Assembly (NCBI GenBank): GCA_002299005.1
Contig: DBMZ01000059.1
Coordinates: forward strand, 2,637-18,893
From: Alphaproteobacteria bacterium UBA685
GTDB lineage: Bacteria; Pseudomonadota; Alphaproteobacteria; Puniceispirillales; Puniceispirillaceae
DNA: 16,257 bases
Direction of reading: 5' to 3'
The position numbers were made by a program, and so were the translations under genes. Below, piece after piece: positions 7,771-15,817 of the stretch. A model generated the notes under the pieces. It did no database searches. It was given only the letters and a program-made list of their open reading frames with translations, and had not been told where the DNA came from. Positions within the stretch are counted from its first letter, which is position 1; every line of letters starts with the position of its first letter.

Positions 7771-8670
7771 ATGGCAAAAAATGCATTACTCCCCGCGATT
7801 AGCCCCGACGGCAATTTATCGCGGTATCTTGATCAAATTCGTCAATTCCCAATGCTTGCGGCAGATGAGGAATATGGGCTTGCGACCGCGTGGAAAGAGC
7901 GCGGTGATGTTGAAGCCGCGCATAAGCTTGTGACAAGCCATCTGCGCCTTGTTGCCAAGATTGCGATGGGCTATCGCGGCTATGGCCTGCCTGTTGCTGA
8001 CCTTATCTCTGAGGGTAATCTTGGCATGATGCATGCCGTCAAAAAGTTCGAGCCTGAAAAGGGCTTTCGTCTTGCGACCTATGCGATGTGGTGGATTAAG
8101 GCCGCCATCCAAGAATATATTCTGCGCTCTTGGTCATTGGTCAAAATTGGCACGACCTCTGCGCAAAAGAAGCTGTTCTTTAATCTGCGCCGCCTGAAGA
8201 ATAAAATCCAAGATGTTGAACAAGGCCATCTGAAACCAGACCAAATCACCACCATCGCAGAGACACTTGATGTGTCTGAGGCTGAGGTGATTTCAATGGA
8301 CCAGCGCATGGCAGGTCATGACCACTCGCTGAACGCCACAATCAAAGGTGATGGCGAGCAAATGACCGAATGGCAGGATTGGCTTGAAGATAGCACGCCT
8401 GACCAAGAGACCATCTTTGCTGAGGCAGAAGAATTTGATGCAAGAAAAGCCCTGATGGTTGAGGCAATGGCCGCCTTGAATGAGCGTGAACAACGCATCA
8501 TCCAAGCACGCAGATTGGCCGAGCCACCTTTGACGCTTGAAGAGCTTGCAGGCGAATTTGGCGTCAGCCGTGAGCGTGTGCGCCAAATCGAAGTGCGGGC
8601 ATTTGAAAAGCTCGCCGATGGGGTCAGAAAAAAGGCAGAAGAACAAAATCTTCTGCCTTATGAAGGATAA
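7771..8670 (+). CDS. rpoH: RNA polymerase heat-shock sigma factor, sigma-32
   Basis: Sigma factor that directs RNA polymerase to heat-shock promoters (chaperones and proteases). It starts with the RpoH N-terminus (LSRYLDQIRQFPMLAADEEYGL). Region 2 covers about residues 55-120 (LRLVAKIAMGYRGYGLPVADLI, EGNLGMMHAVKKFE, YAMWWIKAAIQEYILRSWSLVK). The RpoH-specific box QKKLFFNLR is at about 132-140. Region 4 with its helix-turn-helix is near 235-285 (NEREQRIIQARRL, LTLEELAGEFGVSRERVRQIE). Length of 299 residues is normal. AAGGG at 7757-7761 lies nine bases before the ATG. Its own promoter appears to resemble a sigma-32 target, which would allow self-activation. The last codons contain a hairpin that serves as a terminator for purA on the other strand. 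Confidence 0.96.
   Translation: MAKNALLPAISPDGNLSRYLDQIRQFPMLAADEEYGLATAWKERGDVEAAHKLVTSHLRLVAKIAMGYRGYGLPVADLISEGNLGMMHAVKKFEPEKGFRLATYAMWWIKAAIQEYILRSWSLVKIGTTSAQKKLFFNLRRLKNKIQDVEQGHLKPDQITTIAETLDVSEAEVISMDQRMAGHDHSLNATIKGDGEQMTEWQDWLEDSTPDQETIFAEAEEFDARKALMVEAMAALNEREQRIIQARRLAEPPLTLEELAGEFGVSRERVRQIEVRAFEKLADGVRKKAEEQNLLPYEG
8628..8659 (-). terminator. purA intrinsic terminator, antisense within rpoH
   Basis: Perfect 11-base inverted repeat: AAGGCAGAAGA at 8632-8642 and TCTTCTGCCTT at 8649-8659, with a six-base loop. Read on the minus strand, the stem is followed at once by a T6 run (8633-8628), the layout of an intrinsic terminator for purA. On the plus strand the stem is followed by ATGAAGG, and the nearest T-run starts about 13 bases on, so it is a poor terminator for rpoH. 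Confidence 0.65.
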
Positions 8671-8694
8671 TCTTTTTTCTGGTCTTACGGCCTG

Positions 8695-9990
8695 TTAGGC
8701 ATCACCAAACGGGTCACGTACCAAAATCGTATCATCACGTTCAGGGCTTGTTGATAGCAAGGCCACCGGAATTCCTGTCAGCTCTTCTAAGCGGCGGATA
8801 TATTTGACCGCATTTGCTGGCAATTCAGCCCATGAGCGCGCGCCATAAGTCGTCTCTGACCAGCCCGGCATTTCTTCATAAATCGGTGTCACGGCCGCTT
8901 GTGCCGCGCTATCTGCTGGGAAATAATCAAGGCGCTTGCCATGCAAATCATAGCCAACGCAAATCTTCAATGTCTCAAACCCATCAAGCACATCAAGCTT
9001 GGTCAGGGCCATGCCTGTGATACCTGCTGTCATGCCTGCTTGGCGCACCATCACCGCATCGAACCAGCCACAACGACGCTTGCGGCCTGTGACTGTGCCA
9101 AATTCGCGGCCACGCTCGCCCATACGATCGCCATCAGCGCCGAAATCTTCGGTTGGGAACGGGCCAGAGCCTACTCTTGTTGTGTAGGCTTTGGTAATGC
9201 CTAGCACAAAGCCAACAGATGTCGGGCCTGTGCCAGAGCCTGTTGCCGCTTGACCTGCGACTGTGTTTGAAGAGGTCACGAACGGGTAAGTGCCATGATC
9301 AATATCAAGCATAATACCCTGCGCACCTTCAAATAACATACGCTTACCAGCCGCCTTGGCCTCGCCTAGCACCTGCCAGCTGCGCCCTGCATAGCTCAGC
9401 AATTCATCTGCCATCGCCATAAGCGCTTTATGCATATCAGCGGCATTTGCCTCTTCAACGCCAGCGGCCTTTAGGAAGATATTATGGAAATCTGTCAGGG
9501 CCTGAAGCTTTACCATCAACGCTTCACTATCGGCCAAATCAGCCAAGCGCACCGCGCGACGTGCGACCTTATCTTCATAAGCAGGGCCAATGCCTCTGCC
9601 TGTTGTGCCAATCTTATCAGCGCCTCTAATGGCTTCTCTTGCATGGTCAACCATCTGGTGAATTGGCAAGATTAATGTCACTGATTCAGATACAACAAAT
9701 GTCTCAGGCGAAATGCTTGCGCCTTGACCGCGCAAGGTTTCCATCTCGCTCAATAGGGCCGTGGGGTCAACCACAACACCATTACCAATCACAGATATCT
9801 TGCCGGGGCGCACAATGCCAGATGGCAAAAGTGATAATTTATATTCTACACCGCCAATAACAAGCGTATGGCCCGCATTATGCCCGCCTTGAAAGCGCAC
9901 GACTAGATCAGCACGCTCAGAGAGCCAATCAACAATCTTGCCCTTGCCTTCATCACCCCATTGAGAGCCAATCACAGCTACATTTGTCAT
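8695..9990 (-). CDS. purA: Adenylosuccinate synthetase
   Basis: Catalyses the GTP-dependent joining of IMP and aspartate to adenylosuccinate, the first committed step from IMP to AMP. The P-loop-like [11 protein letters not shown] begins at residue 8, with catalytic Asp13; GGHNAGHT follows with His41. [14 protein letters not shown] near residue 127, the VGSGPFPTE segment and [10 protein letters not shown] are further family signatures. At 431 residues the protein is full length. TAGGAT at 10004-9999 precedes the ATG with nine bases between. It lies 31 bases after hisZ and is very likely co-transcribed with it. The stop codon is 24 bases from that of convergent rpoH, and its terminator reaches into rpoH. 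Confidence 0.97.
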   Translation of the reverse strand: MTNVAVIGSQWGDEGKGKIVDWLSERADLVVRFQGGHNAGHTLVIGGVEYKLSLLPSGIVRPGKISVIGNGVVVDPTALLSEMETLRGQGASISPETFVVSESVTLILPIHQMVDHAREAIRGADKIGTTGRGIGPAYEDKVARRAVRLADLADSEALMVKLQALTDFHNIFLKAAGVEEANAADMHKALMAMADELLSYAGRSWQVLGEAKAAGKRMLFEGAQGIMLDIDHGTYPFVTSSNTVAGQAATGSGTGPTSVGFVLGITKAYTTRVGSGPFPTEDFGADGDRMGERGREFGTVTGRKRRCGWFDAVMVRQAGMTAGITGMALTKLDVLDGFETLKICVGYDLHGKRLDYFPADSAAQAAVTPIYEEMPGWSETTYGARSWAELPANAVKYIRRLEELTGIPVALLSTSPERDDTILVRDPFGDA

Positions 9991-10021
9991 CTTTGATAAT
10001 CCTACGTTTAAATCAGAAATA

Positions 10022-11179
10022 TTACTCTGTTACCGCTATCGGCATCGCATCTGCCTCTAGCACGATAAATTCACAACCTAATTTTTTAGCTTCTATTTGT
10101 GGCTCTGCCGCCTCACTGCCCATCACCACGAAACGCCCGCGTTCAACAAGCGCCATCGCTGTGGCAAGACCTGCTTTTGCCGCGACATAAATCACAGGCT
10201 GTTTTGGTGTGGCTGGCAAGGCGCGCAAAACGCGTTCCATATAAATCGAAAGACCTGTTGCCTCTTCGCCATAGCCTGTCTGATAAGCACCACCGCGGGC
10301 AATCTCACCTTGCAGGCCTTTGCTGAAAATCGCAAAATTAAGCCCTTTGTGATAATCGCCATCACGCCTATCAAGCAAATCAAGCGTTATCGGCAAATCA
10401 GGCCAAATCCCCTGCACCACCTCTGCTGCATGCAAGACAGTGCGCACCAAGGCCCCCGCCTCATCTGATAGGCGCGGCAATAAATCAGCGATGGCCTCAC
10501 GGCTTTGACCAGAGGCGGCAAGCAAATCAGCCAAAAGAGGTGCGCTATCATGGCCGATAGACTGTAACATATCACTATCACGCAAGCGCAAAGCCTCAGC
10601 TAGCGCATCGCGCATAGTCGCATCGCAATCACCCACAATCACATCAAATAAATGCGGAATGCCAATATCAACTGTCAGGCCAGATATGCCAGCCAAATTC
10701 AACGCACGCACACCAAGAGACACCATCTCAGCCGAGGCAAGCGCATCTGATGCACCGATTAATTCAGCCCCAGCTTGCACCATTTGGCGTTCAGGGTTCA
10801 AAACATCTGGCACAACACGCATCACAGCCCCGCAATAAGACAGGCGCAAAGGACGCGCCATATGCGCAAGACGTGAGCCTGAAATGCGGGCAATCTGTGC
10901 CGTCATATCAGCACGCAAAGCCATCATCTTATGCGATAGCGGATCTAGCAGGCGGAATGTTTTATCGGAAAGCGCCGCACCAAGCCTGTCGCCAAGCAAG
11001 CTATCTTCAAATTCGACAAGCGGCGGTTGGACGCGGTTATAGCCAAAAGACGCCAGACAATCCATGATGATCTCTGAGGCTTTGGCGTCATGTTCAGCTT
11101 GCGGATAAAGCACATCTTGCAGACCTTGTGGCAGCAAGGCTGAGGGCGGTTGAGACTTTGTTGTTTTATCTGCTGACAT
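10022..11179 (-). CDS. hisZ: HisZ, regulatory subunit of ATP phosphoribosyltransferase
   Basis: HisZ is a catalytically inactive paralogue of histidyl-tRNA synthetase that forms a complex with short-form HisG and is needed for its activity in the first step of histidine synthesis. The sequence shows the HisRS-like core: [19 protein letters not shown] near residue 19, [10 protein letters not shown], the motif-2-like [13 protein letters not shown] near 122-134, and [16 protein letters not shown]. It lacks the C-terminal anticodon-binding domain, and 385 residues fit HisZ rather than HisRS (about 420-430). A short-form hisG is therefore expected elsewhere in this genome. The ATG at 11179 has only a weak AAGG 12 bases upstream; an imperfect stem at 11184-11209 covers that element. 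It follows the serA terminator region and leads into purA. Confidence 0.85.
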   Translation of the reverse strand: MSADKTTKSQPPSALLPQGLQDVLYPQAEHDAKASEIIMDCLASFGYNRVQPPLVEFEDSLLGDRLGAALSDKTFRLLDPLSHKMMALRADMTAQIARISGSRLAHMARPLRLSYCGAVMRVVPDVLNPERQMVQAGAELIGASDALASAEMVSLGVRALNLAGISGLTVDIGIPHLFDVIVGDCDATMRDALAEALRLRDSDMLQSIGHDSAPLLADLLAASGQSREAIADLLPRLSDEAGALVRTVLHAAEVVQGIWPDLPITLDLLDRRDGDYHKGLNFAIFSKGLQGEIARGGAYQTGYGEEATGLSIYMERVLRALPATPKQPVIYVAAKAGLATAMALVERGRFVVMGSEAAEPQIEAKKLGCEFIVLEADAMPIAVTE

Positions 11180-11256
11180 AACAGGCGTTGACCTTAGGTG
11201 ACAAGCGCCATTGCGGGGCGCATAAAAGCAAATTCATAAAGCTGGCCAACAGACGT

Positions 11257-11378
11257 AAAAAACGAAATGGCACCTGCTTTTTTCAAACTCGGCAATTTCT
11301 AGCAAATTTCACTAAAAACAGCAAGTCACAACACAGACAAGTCAGCTTGTCTGTGTCATCCAAAAGCAGATGCCATTT
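11257..11378 (-). terminator. Nested hairpin with U-run between serA and hisZ
   Basis: On the minus strand an outer stem of 17 pairs joins 11378-11362 with 11281-11265; one pair is a G-U wobble, which would be a C-A mismatch on the plus strand, so the minus strand is favoured. Inside lies a perfect 11-base stem (11356-11346 with 11341-11331, tetraloop). Six U residues (11262-11257) begin two bases after the outer stem. The position fits a serA terminator, but an intervening arm of about 80 bases is much larger than normal, so a small RNA ending here is possible. The rest of the gap (11180-11256) must hold the hisZ leader; no firm promoter is seen. Confidence 0.55.
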
Positions 11379-11399
11379 ACCACATGTTAGCAAGGCGTC

Positions 11400-12983
11400 T
11401 TATGAGGTGAATGACAGCCTATCAACACGCACAATTTGCTCAAGTGCCGCGACACTGCGTACCGCATCATCACTGATTGTGCCGTCAATTTCGACCAAGG
11501 CAATCGCCTCGCCGCTCTCTTCTTTTCGGCCCAAATGGAAGGTCGCAATATTCAGACCCAAATCACCGAAAACATTGCCAATCGCGCCGACAAAACCAGG
11601 TTTGTCATAATTGCGCACATAGAGCATATTTTCAGGGAAATCAGCCTCAACAGGGATATCTTGTACCTCGACCAAGCGCGGCATGTTACCACCGACCAGC
11701 GTGCCCGCAATGGTGCGAGACCCGCCTTCAAAGCCAACGGTCACACGAAGCAAGCTTTCATAATCACAGCGTCTGTCATGACGCACAGTCGCAACATTCA
11801 CCCCGTTTGACGAGGCAACCGCCGCCGCATTAACCATATTGACCGAATCCATCTTTGGCCCAAGCAGACCCGCAAGCGTTGACGCAAGCACAGGCCCTTC
11901 GTTCAAATTAGCCGCCTTGCCATCAAATTCCAGCTGAACAGATTGGATATCAGGTGTATCAATCTGGCCAAGGAATGAGCCAAGCAAACGACCAAGTGTC
12001 ATATAAGGTTGCAGAATCGGGGCTTCTTCGGCTGTCACAGAGGCCATATTCAGGGCGTTTGTAACCGCGCCATCGACCAAATAATCAGATAGCTGTTCTG
12101 CCACCTGTAAAGCCACTTTTTCCTGTGCTTCAAGCGTGCTGGCACCCAAATGAGGTGTCGCAATCAGATTAGGCGCTTCGAACAACACATTCTCTCTTGC
12201 CGGCTCTTCTGCGAACACATCCAAGGCCGCGCCTGCGACATGACCTGAATGAAGCGCCGCACAAAGAGCGACCTCATCAATCAAGCCGCCTCTGGCACAG
12301 TTGATGATACGCACGCCTTTTTTGGTTTTCTGCAAGGCATCCGCTGAGATAATATTTCTCGTTGAATCAGTCAAAGGCGTGTGAAGCGTGATGAAATCAG
12401 CCTTCGCCAATAGCTCATCAAGCTCAACCTTTTCAATGCCAAGCTGTTTCGCACGCTCTGGTGTCAAGAACGGGTCAAACCCCATCACACGCATCTTTAG
12501 GCCCTGCGCTCTATCGGCGACAATCGCGCCAATATTACCACAGCCAATCAAGCCCAAACGCTTGCCACTAATCTCTGTGCCGAGGAATTTTGACTTTTCC
12601 CATTTGCCCGCAATCGTCGACATATGGGCTTGCGGAATTTGACGTGTCAAAGACAGCATCATTGTAATCGCATGCTCAGCTGTTGTCACAGAATTACCAA
12701 ACGGCGTATTCATCACAACAACACCTGCCTTTGTGGCGGCCGGCACATCGACATTATCAACGCCAATACCCGCTCTGCCAACCGCGCGCAATTTGGTCGC
12801 TTTGGCTAGAACCTCAGGCGTTACCTTGGTGGCTGAACGAATGGCTAGGCCATCATAATCGCCAATGATCTCAAGCAATTCTTCGGCTGATAGGCCGGGG
12901 CGGAAATCAACCTCTACGCCTCTATCTTTGAAGATATCAACCGCTTCAGGTGCTAATTTATCACTAATTAATACTTTAGGCAT
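11400..12983 (-). CDS. serA: D-3-phosphoglycerate dehydrogenase, long form with ACT domain
   Basis: Oxidises 3-phosphoglycerate to 3-phosphohydroxypyruvate with NAD+, the first step of serine synthesis. The substrate domain (AIRSATKVTPEVL near 47) surrounds a Rossmann nucleotide domain with GLIGCGNIGAIVA near residue 144. The catalytic Arg is at about 231 (INCARGGLID), Glu at about 260 (DVFAEEP) and His at about 278 (TPHLGAST). After residue 310 comes an intervening domain, then a C-terminal ACT domain from about 455 (LYVRNYDKPGFVGAIGNVF). At 527 residues it is the long form seen in many bacteria and in mammals; ACT domains in this family often, but not always, mediate serine feedback. The ATG lies one base after the serC stop codon, with GGGG six bases upstream, so translation with serC is coupled. 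Confidence 0.97.
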   Translation of the reverse strand: MPKVLISDKLAPEAVDIFKDRGVEVDFRPGLSAEELLEIIGDYDGLAIRSATKVTPEVLAKATKLRAVGRAGIGVDNVDVPAATKAGVVVMNTPFGNSVTTAEHAITMMLSLTRQIPQAHMSTIAGKWEKSKFLGTEISGKRLGLIGCGNIGAIVADRAQGLKMRVMGFDPFLTPERAKQLGIEKVELDELLAKADFITLHTPLTDSTRNIISADALQKTKKGVRIINCARGGLIDEVALCAALHSGHVAGAALDVFAEEPARENVLFEAPNLIATPHLGASTLEAQEKVALQVAEQLSDYLVDGAVTNALNMASVTAEEAPILQPYMTLGRLLGSFLGQIDTPDIQSVQLEFDGKAANLNEGPVLASTLAGLLGPKMDSVNMVNAAAVASSNGVNVATVRHDRRCDYESLLRVTVGFEGGSRTIAGTLVGGNMPRLVEVQDIPVEADFPENMLYVRNYDKPGFVGAIGNVFGDLGLNIATFHLGRKEESGEAIALVEIDGTISDDAVRSVAALEQIVRVDRLSFTS

Positions 12984-12984
12984 T

Positions 12985-14163
12985 TTATGCCCCTTTCTTA
13001 TTCAAAAAATCTTCTTTAACGCTGGCGAAAGCCCAATCTAGCCATGGCAATAGCAAGGCGATATCTGACGGCTCAACCGTTGGCCCTGCCCAAATGCGCA
13101 AGCCAGCAGGGGCTGTGCGATAGGCGCCAATATCAAAGGCAACAGTCTCATCACCCAGCAAGGTGACCATCTGTTTGGCAAAATCTGATTTCTCAGACTG
13201 GCCAAGCGATGTGATAGCCCGATCAGCAATTTGCAAACAAATAGAGGTGTTTGAAATCGTCGCTTCATCTTGCGCAAGGAAATCAACCCAAGGTGTCTGT
13301 GCCACCCATTGTTTGACATGTGCAAGGCTCTCATCAGAGCGCGCCATCAAGGCAGACAAGCCGCCAATCTCTTCGGCCCAATCAAGTGCCTGATGCAGAT
13401 CAGCCACAGCCAACATTGACGGGGTGTTAATCGTATCACCGCGGAAGATGCCTTCGATTAATTTGCCCTTTTTGGTAAGCTGGAAAATCTTTGGCAGCGC
13501 GCGTGGTGCAGGGGCCCCCTCAAGGCGTTCAACCGCACGCGGCGATAGCACAAGCACGCCATGCGCACCCTCACCGCCAAGCGATTTCTGCCAGCTAAAG
13601 GTCGCGATATCAATCTTGTTCCAATCCATATCCATCGCAAAACAAGCCGAGGTTGCATCAGCGATTGTCAGCCCCTTGCGGTCAGATGGGATAAAATCAC
13701 AATTTGGCAAGCGCACACCAGAGGTGGTGCCATTATAGGTGAACAGAACATCACGGTCGAAATCAACCTCATCAAGGGCAGGCAGCGCCCCCCAATCAGC
13801 TTCGAACAAGCGTAAATCATCTAGTTGTAATTGAGCGGTGGCATCATTCACCCACGTCTTACCAAATGATTCCCAAGCAAGAATATCAACACCGCGCTGG
13901 CCAAATAATGACCACATGACCATTTCCACAGCACCCGTATCAGAGGCTGGTACGATACCAAGACGATAATCGTCAGGCAGTGCCAACAGCTGGGCCATGC
14001 GGTCAATTGCAGATGTTAAAGAAGCTTTAGGACCCTTGGCACGATGTGATCTGCCAAGATGTGTTTGGTCAAGTCGTGAGAGGTTCCAGCCGGGACATTT
14101 CTTGGTAGGACCCGAAGAAAAGTGAGCGGACTGCGGCTTTTGCGCAGGAAGCGGAAAGGGCAT
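12985..14163 (-). CDS. serC: Phosphoserine aminotransferase, alphaproteobacterial type
   Basis: PLP-dependent enzyme that converts 3-phosphohydroxypyruvate and glutamate to phosphoserine, the step after SerA. The sequence is of the divergent type found in alphaproteobacteria and some archaea rather than the E. coli type: FSSGPTKKCPGW near residue 15, PASDTGAVEMVMWSLFG near 72, FTYNGTTSGVR near 141, and the PLP lysine at about 193 in FSWQKSLGGEGAHG. Length is 392 residues. I chose ATG 14163: GAGG at 14173-14170 lies six bases upstream. A longer frame from ATG 14175 would start inside the leader stem and leave no ribosome binding site. SerB, the last enzyme of the pathway, is not in the window. 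The leader holds a candidate serC RNA. Confidence 0.95.
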   Translation of the reverse strand: MPFPLPAQKPQSAHFSSGPTKKCPGWNLSRLDQTHLGRSHRAKGPKASLTSAIDRMAQLLALPDDYRLGIVPASDTGAVEMVMWSLFGQRGVDILAWESFGKTWVNDATAQLQLDDLRLFEADWGALPALDEVDFDRDVLFTYNGTTSGVRLPNCDFIPSDRKGLTIADATSACFAMDMDWNKIDIATFSWQKSLGGEGAHGVLVLSPRAVERLEGAPAPRALPKIFQLTKKGKLIEGIFRGDTINTPSMLAVADLHQALDWAEEIGGLSALMARSDESLAHVKQWVAQTPWVDFLAQDEATISNTSICLQIADRAITSLGQSEKSDFAKQMVTLLGDETVAFDIGAYRTAPAGLRIWAGPTVEPSDIALLLPWLDWAFASVKEDFLNKKGA

Positions 14164-14172
14164 AATAGACCT

Positions 14173-14217
14173 CATCAGTAATGTGACTGTCCGTTGGGGG
14201 ACAGCGACCCACCGATG
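14173..14217 (-). ncRNA. Candidate serC leader RNA motif
   Basis: The serC leader on the minus strand folds into two nested helices. The outer one pairs CATCGGT (14217-14211) with ACTGATG (14179-14173), including one G-U pair; the inner one pairs CTGTCC (14204-14199) with GGACAG (14192-14187) around the loop CCCAAC. The base of the outer stem touches the GAGG ribosome binding site of serC. A serC RNA motif is known upstream of serC-serA operons in alphaproteobacteria; place and style agree, but I could not compare with its consensus. Confidence 0.55.
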
Positions 14218-14245
14218 AAATTAGTGTTTCTTATCCAGATGTCAA
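14218..14245 (-). promoter_or_regulatory. Possible serC promoter
   Basis: A perfect TTGACA is at 14245-14240, and TAATTT at 14223-14218 follows after 16 bases. The -10 match is weak, and a start point seven bases further on would fall inside the leader stem, so either the -10 element is misplaced or the stem forms only in longer transcripts. Confidence 0.35.
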
Positions 14246-14277
14246 CAGGCTGATTTTAAGGCGCCTCTGCCTGCCGC

Positions 14278-14297
14278 AAAAATAGGCACCGCCTATT
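14278..14297 (-). terminator. glmM intrinsic terminator
   Basis: AATAGGC and GCCTATT (14281-14297) form a 7-base stem with a 3-base loop; on the minus strand three more T residues (14280-14278) continue the run. The stem overlaps the glmM stop codon and would separate glmM from serC. Confidence 0.6.
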
Positions 14298-15720
14298 ACC
14301 CCTCAGATGCCGCCTCTTGAAGACGCGCATTCACAGCCATCAAAGCACTGGTAAGCTCATCCATCACAGCATCTAATTTGGCGCTATCTGTGGCTTCGAC
14401 CATCACACGCACCAACGGCTCTGTGCCAGATGGGCGCAGCAAAATCCGCCCCTCACCGGCAAACGCCTCTGTCAGCTTTTGGCATAGGCTGACAATCTGT
14501 TTATCATCGATAATCGCCTTATCAACATTCGGCAAATTCACCAGCCTTTGCGGCACAGATTCATAAATTCCAAGCACGTAAGAGAGTGGCTTTTGATTTG
14601 TCACACTTGCTTTGAGTACTTGCAACGCGGCCATCAGACCATCACCTGAGGGGATAAGATCTGGCATCAAAATATGCCCAGAGCCCTCACCGCCAAGATT
14701 ACCACCCTCACCTTGGCTAGCATCACTGCCATCTAGCATTTTGAGAATATAGCGGTCACCAACTTGCGCGCGTGCAAAGGCAATGCCGCGGCTATCAAGA
14801 TAGCGCTCAAGCCCTAAATTCGACATCAGCGTGCCAACCACAGGCGGGCGCAATGTGCCTGCCTCTTGCATGGCGGTGGCAATCACGGCCAGCACCTTGT
14901 CACCATCATGGATACAGCCTGTCTCATCCGCCAGAATCAGCCTGTCCGCATCACCATCAAGCGCGATACCCACATCTGCCCCATGCAGCACCACAGCCTC
15001 TGCCATTTTTTCAGGATGCACCGCACCGCACCCATGATTAATATTCAGCCCATCAGGCTCATCATAAAGCGCGATAACCTCTGCGCCCAATGCCCGAAGC
15101 GTTTTTGGCGCGGTCATATAGGCGGCACCATTGGCGCAATCCACGACCACTTTCAGCCCTTTGAAAATCTGCTTATCAGGCATGGTCTCACAGGCGTAAT
15201 CACAATAGATATCAGCGGTATCAAGGATACGGCGCACGCGCCCCATATTCTCAGCCTCTGCCAGCGCGATAGAGCCTTGCATCAATTGGCTTATCTCAAT
15301 CTCGATCTCATCTGCCAGCTTTTTGCCATCAGGGCCGAATAATTTGATACCATTATCATGATGCGGATTATGACTTGCAGAGACCATCACCCCCAAATGC
15401 GCGCCTAGTTTCTGCGTCATCACAGAGACTGTCGCCGTCGGAATAGGCCCTAGCAATTTGCATTCCATCCCAATCGAAGAAAAGCCTGCTACAAGCGCTG
15501 ATTCAAGCATATAGCCTGATAGACGTGTATCCTTGCCGATCACCACCAATGGCGGCTTTTTATCTTGATTTGGGCCGTCTTGATTTGGGCCGTCATCATC
15601 TTGGCCGTGATCCACAAACCACCGCCCCGCCGCAAGTGCCAAGCGCACCACAGATTCAGCCCGCATGAGCCCTGTATTAATCCGCGCTCTGACGCCATCA
15701 GTCCCGAAAATGCCTGCCAT
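14296..15720 (-). CDS. glmM: Phosphoglucosamine mutase
   Basis: Interconverts glucosamine-6-phosphate and glucosamine-1-phosphate, supplying UDP-GlcNAc for peptidoglycan and lipopolysaccharide. The family start GIFGTDGVRARIN is at residues 3-15. The active-site serine is at about 116 in VSASHNPHHDNGIKLF. The metal-binding loop DGDADR is at 255-260. The sugar-binding GGEGSGH and the phosphate-binding RPSGTEPLVRVMVE near the C-terminus are intact. At 474 residues it is about 25-30 longer than usual: residues 38-56 form an acidic, Asn/Gln-rich insertion (GPNQD twice in tandem), placed between the first helix and the strand that begins VVIGKDTRLSG. I chose ATG 15720 because it matches the family start; a GTG at 15729 would add three residues. 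It follows folP, a common bacterial arrangement. Confidence 0.96.
   Translation of the reverse strand: MAGIFGTDGVRARINTGLMRAESVVRLALAAGRWFVDHGQDDDGPNQDGPNQDKKPPLVVIGKDTRLSGYMLESALVAGFSSIGMECKLLGPIPTATVSVMTQKLGAHLGVMVSASHNPHHDNGIKLFGPDGKKLADEIEIEISQLMQGSIALAEAENMGRVRRILDTADIYCDYACETMPDKQIFKGLKVVVDCANGAAYMTAPKTLRALGAEVIALYDEPDGLNINHGCGAVHPEKMAEAVVLHGADVGIALDGDADRLILADETGCIHDGDKVLAVIATAMQEAGTLRPPVVGTLMSNLGLERYLDSRGIAFARAQVGDRYILKMLDGSDASQGEGGNLGGEGSGHILMPDLIPSGDGLMAALQVLKASVTNQKPLSYVLGIYESVPQRLVNLPNVDKAIIDDKQIVSLCQKLTEAFAGEGRILLRPSGTEPLVRVMVEATDSAKLDAVMDELTSALMAVNARLQEAASEG
15564..15593. repeat. Tandem 15-base duplication inside glmM
   Basis: Two exact copies of a 15-base unit (CTTGATTTGGGCCGT) lie at 15564-15578 and 15579-15593. 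In the minus frame each encodes GPNQD, so the duplication keeps the reading frame and lengthens a loop insertion by five residues. Confidence 0.9.
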
Positions 15721-15763
15721 GATGCACACTCACTTATTTGCAAGGAAAAGCCTAATGTCTCGC

Positions 15764-15792
15764 ACTATAAGCAATGCGAGGGGGGAAGTCTA
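15764..15792 (-). promoter_or_regulatory. Possible glmM promoter
   Basis: TAGACT (15792-15787) and TATAGT (15769-15764) are separated by 17 bases, in the 97-base gap between folP and glmM. The -10 element has five of six consensus bases. It lies within an inverted repeat, CTCGCA at 15759-15764 and TGCGAG at 15775-15780, which could be an operator or chance. Confidence 0.4.
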
Positions 15793-15817
15793 TCACCGCT
15801 ATAAGACACAGAAGTGA

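Noticed and set aside
11188..11610. 140-codon plus-strand frame crossing the serA-hisZ gap
   Set aside because: It runs through the nested hairpin and antisense to the serA ACT domain, with no family features and no ribosome binding site.
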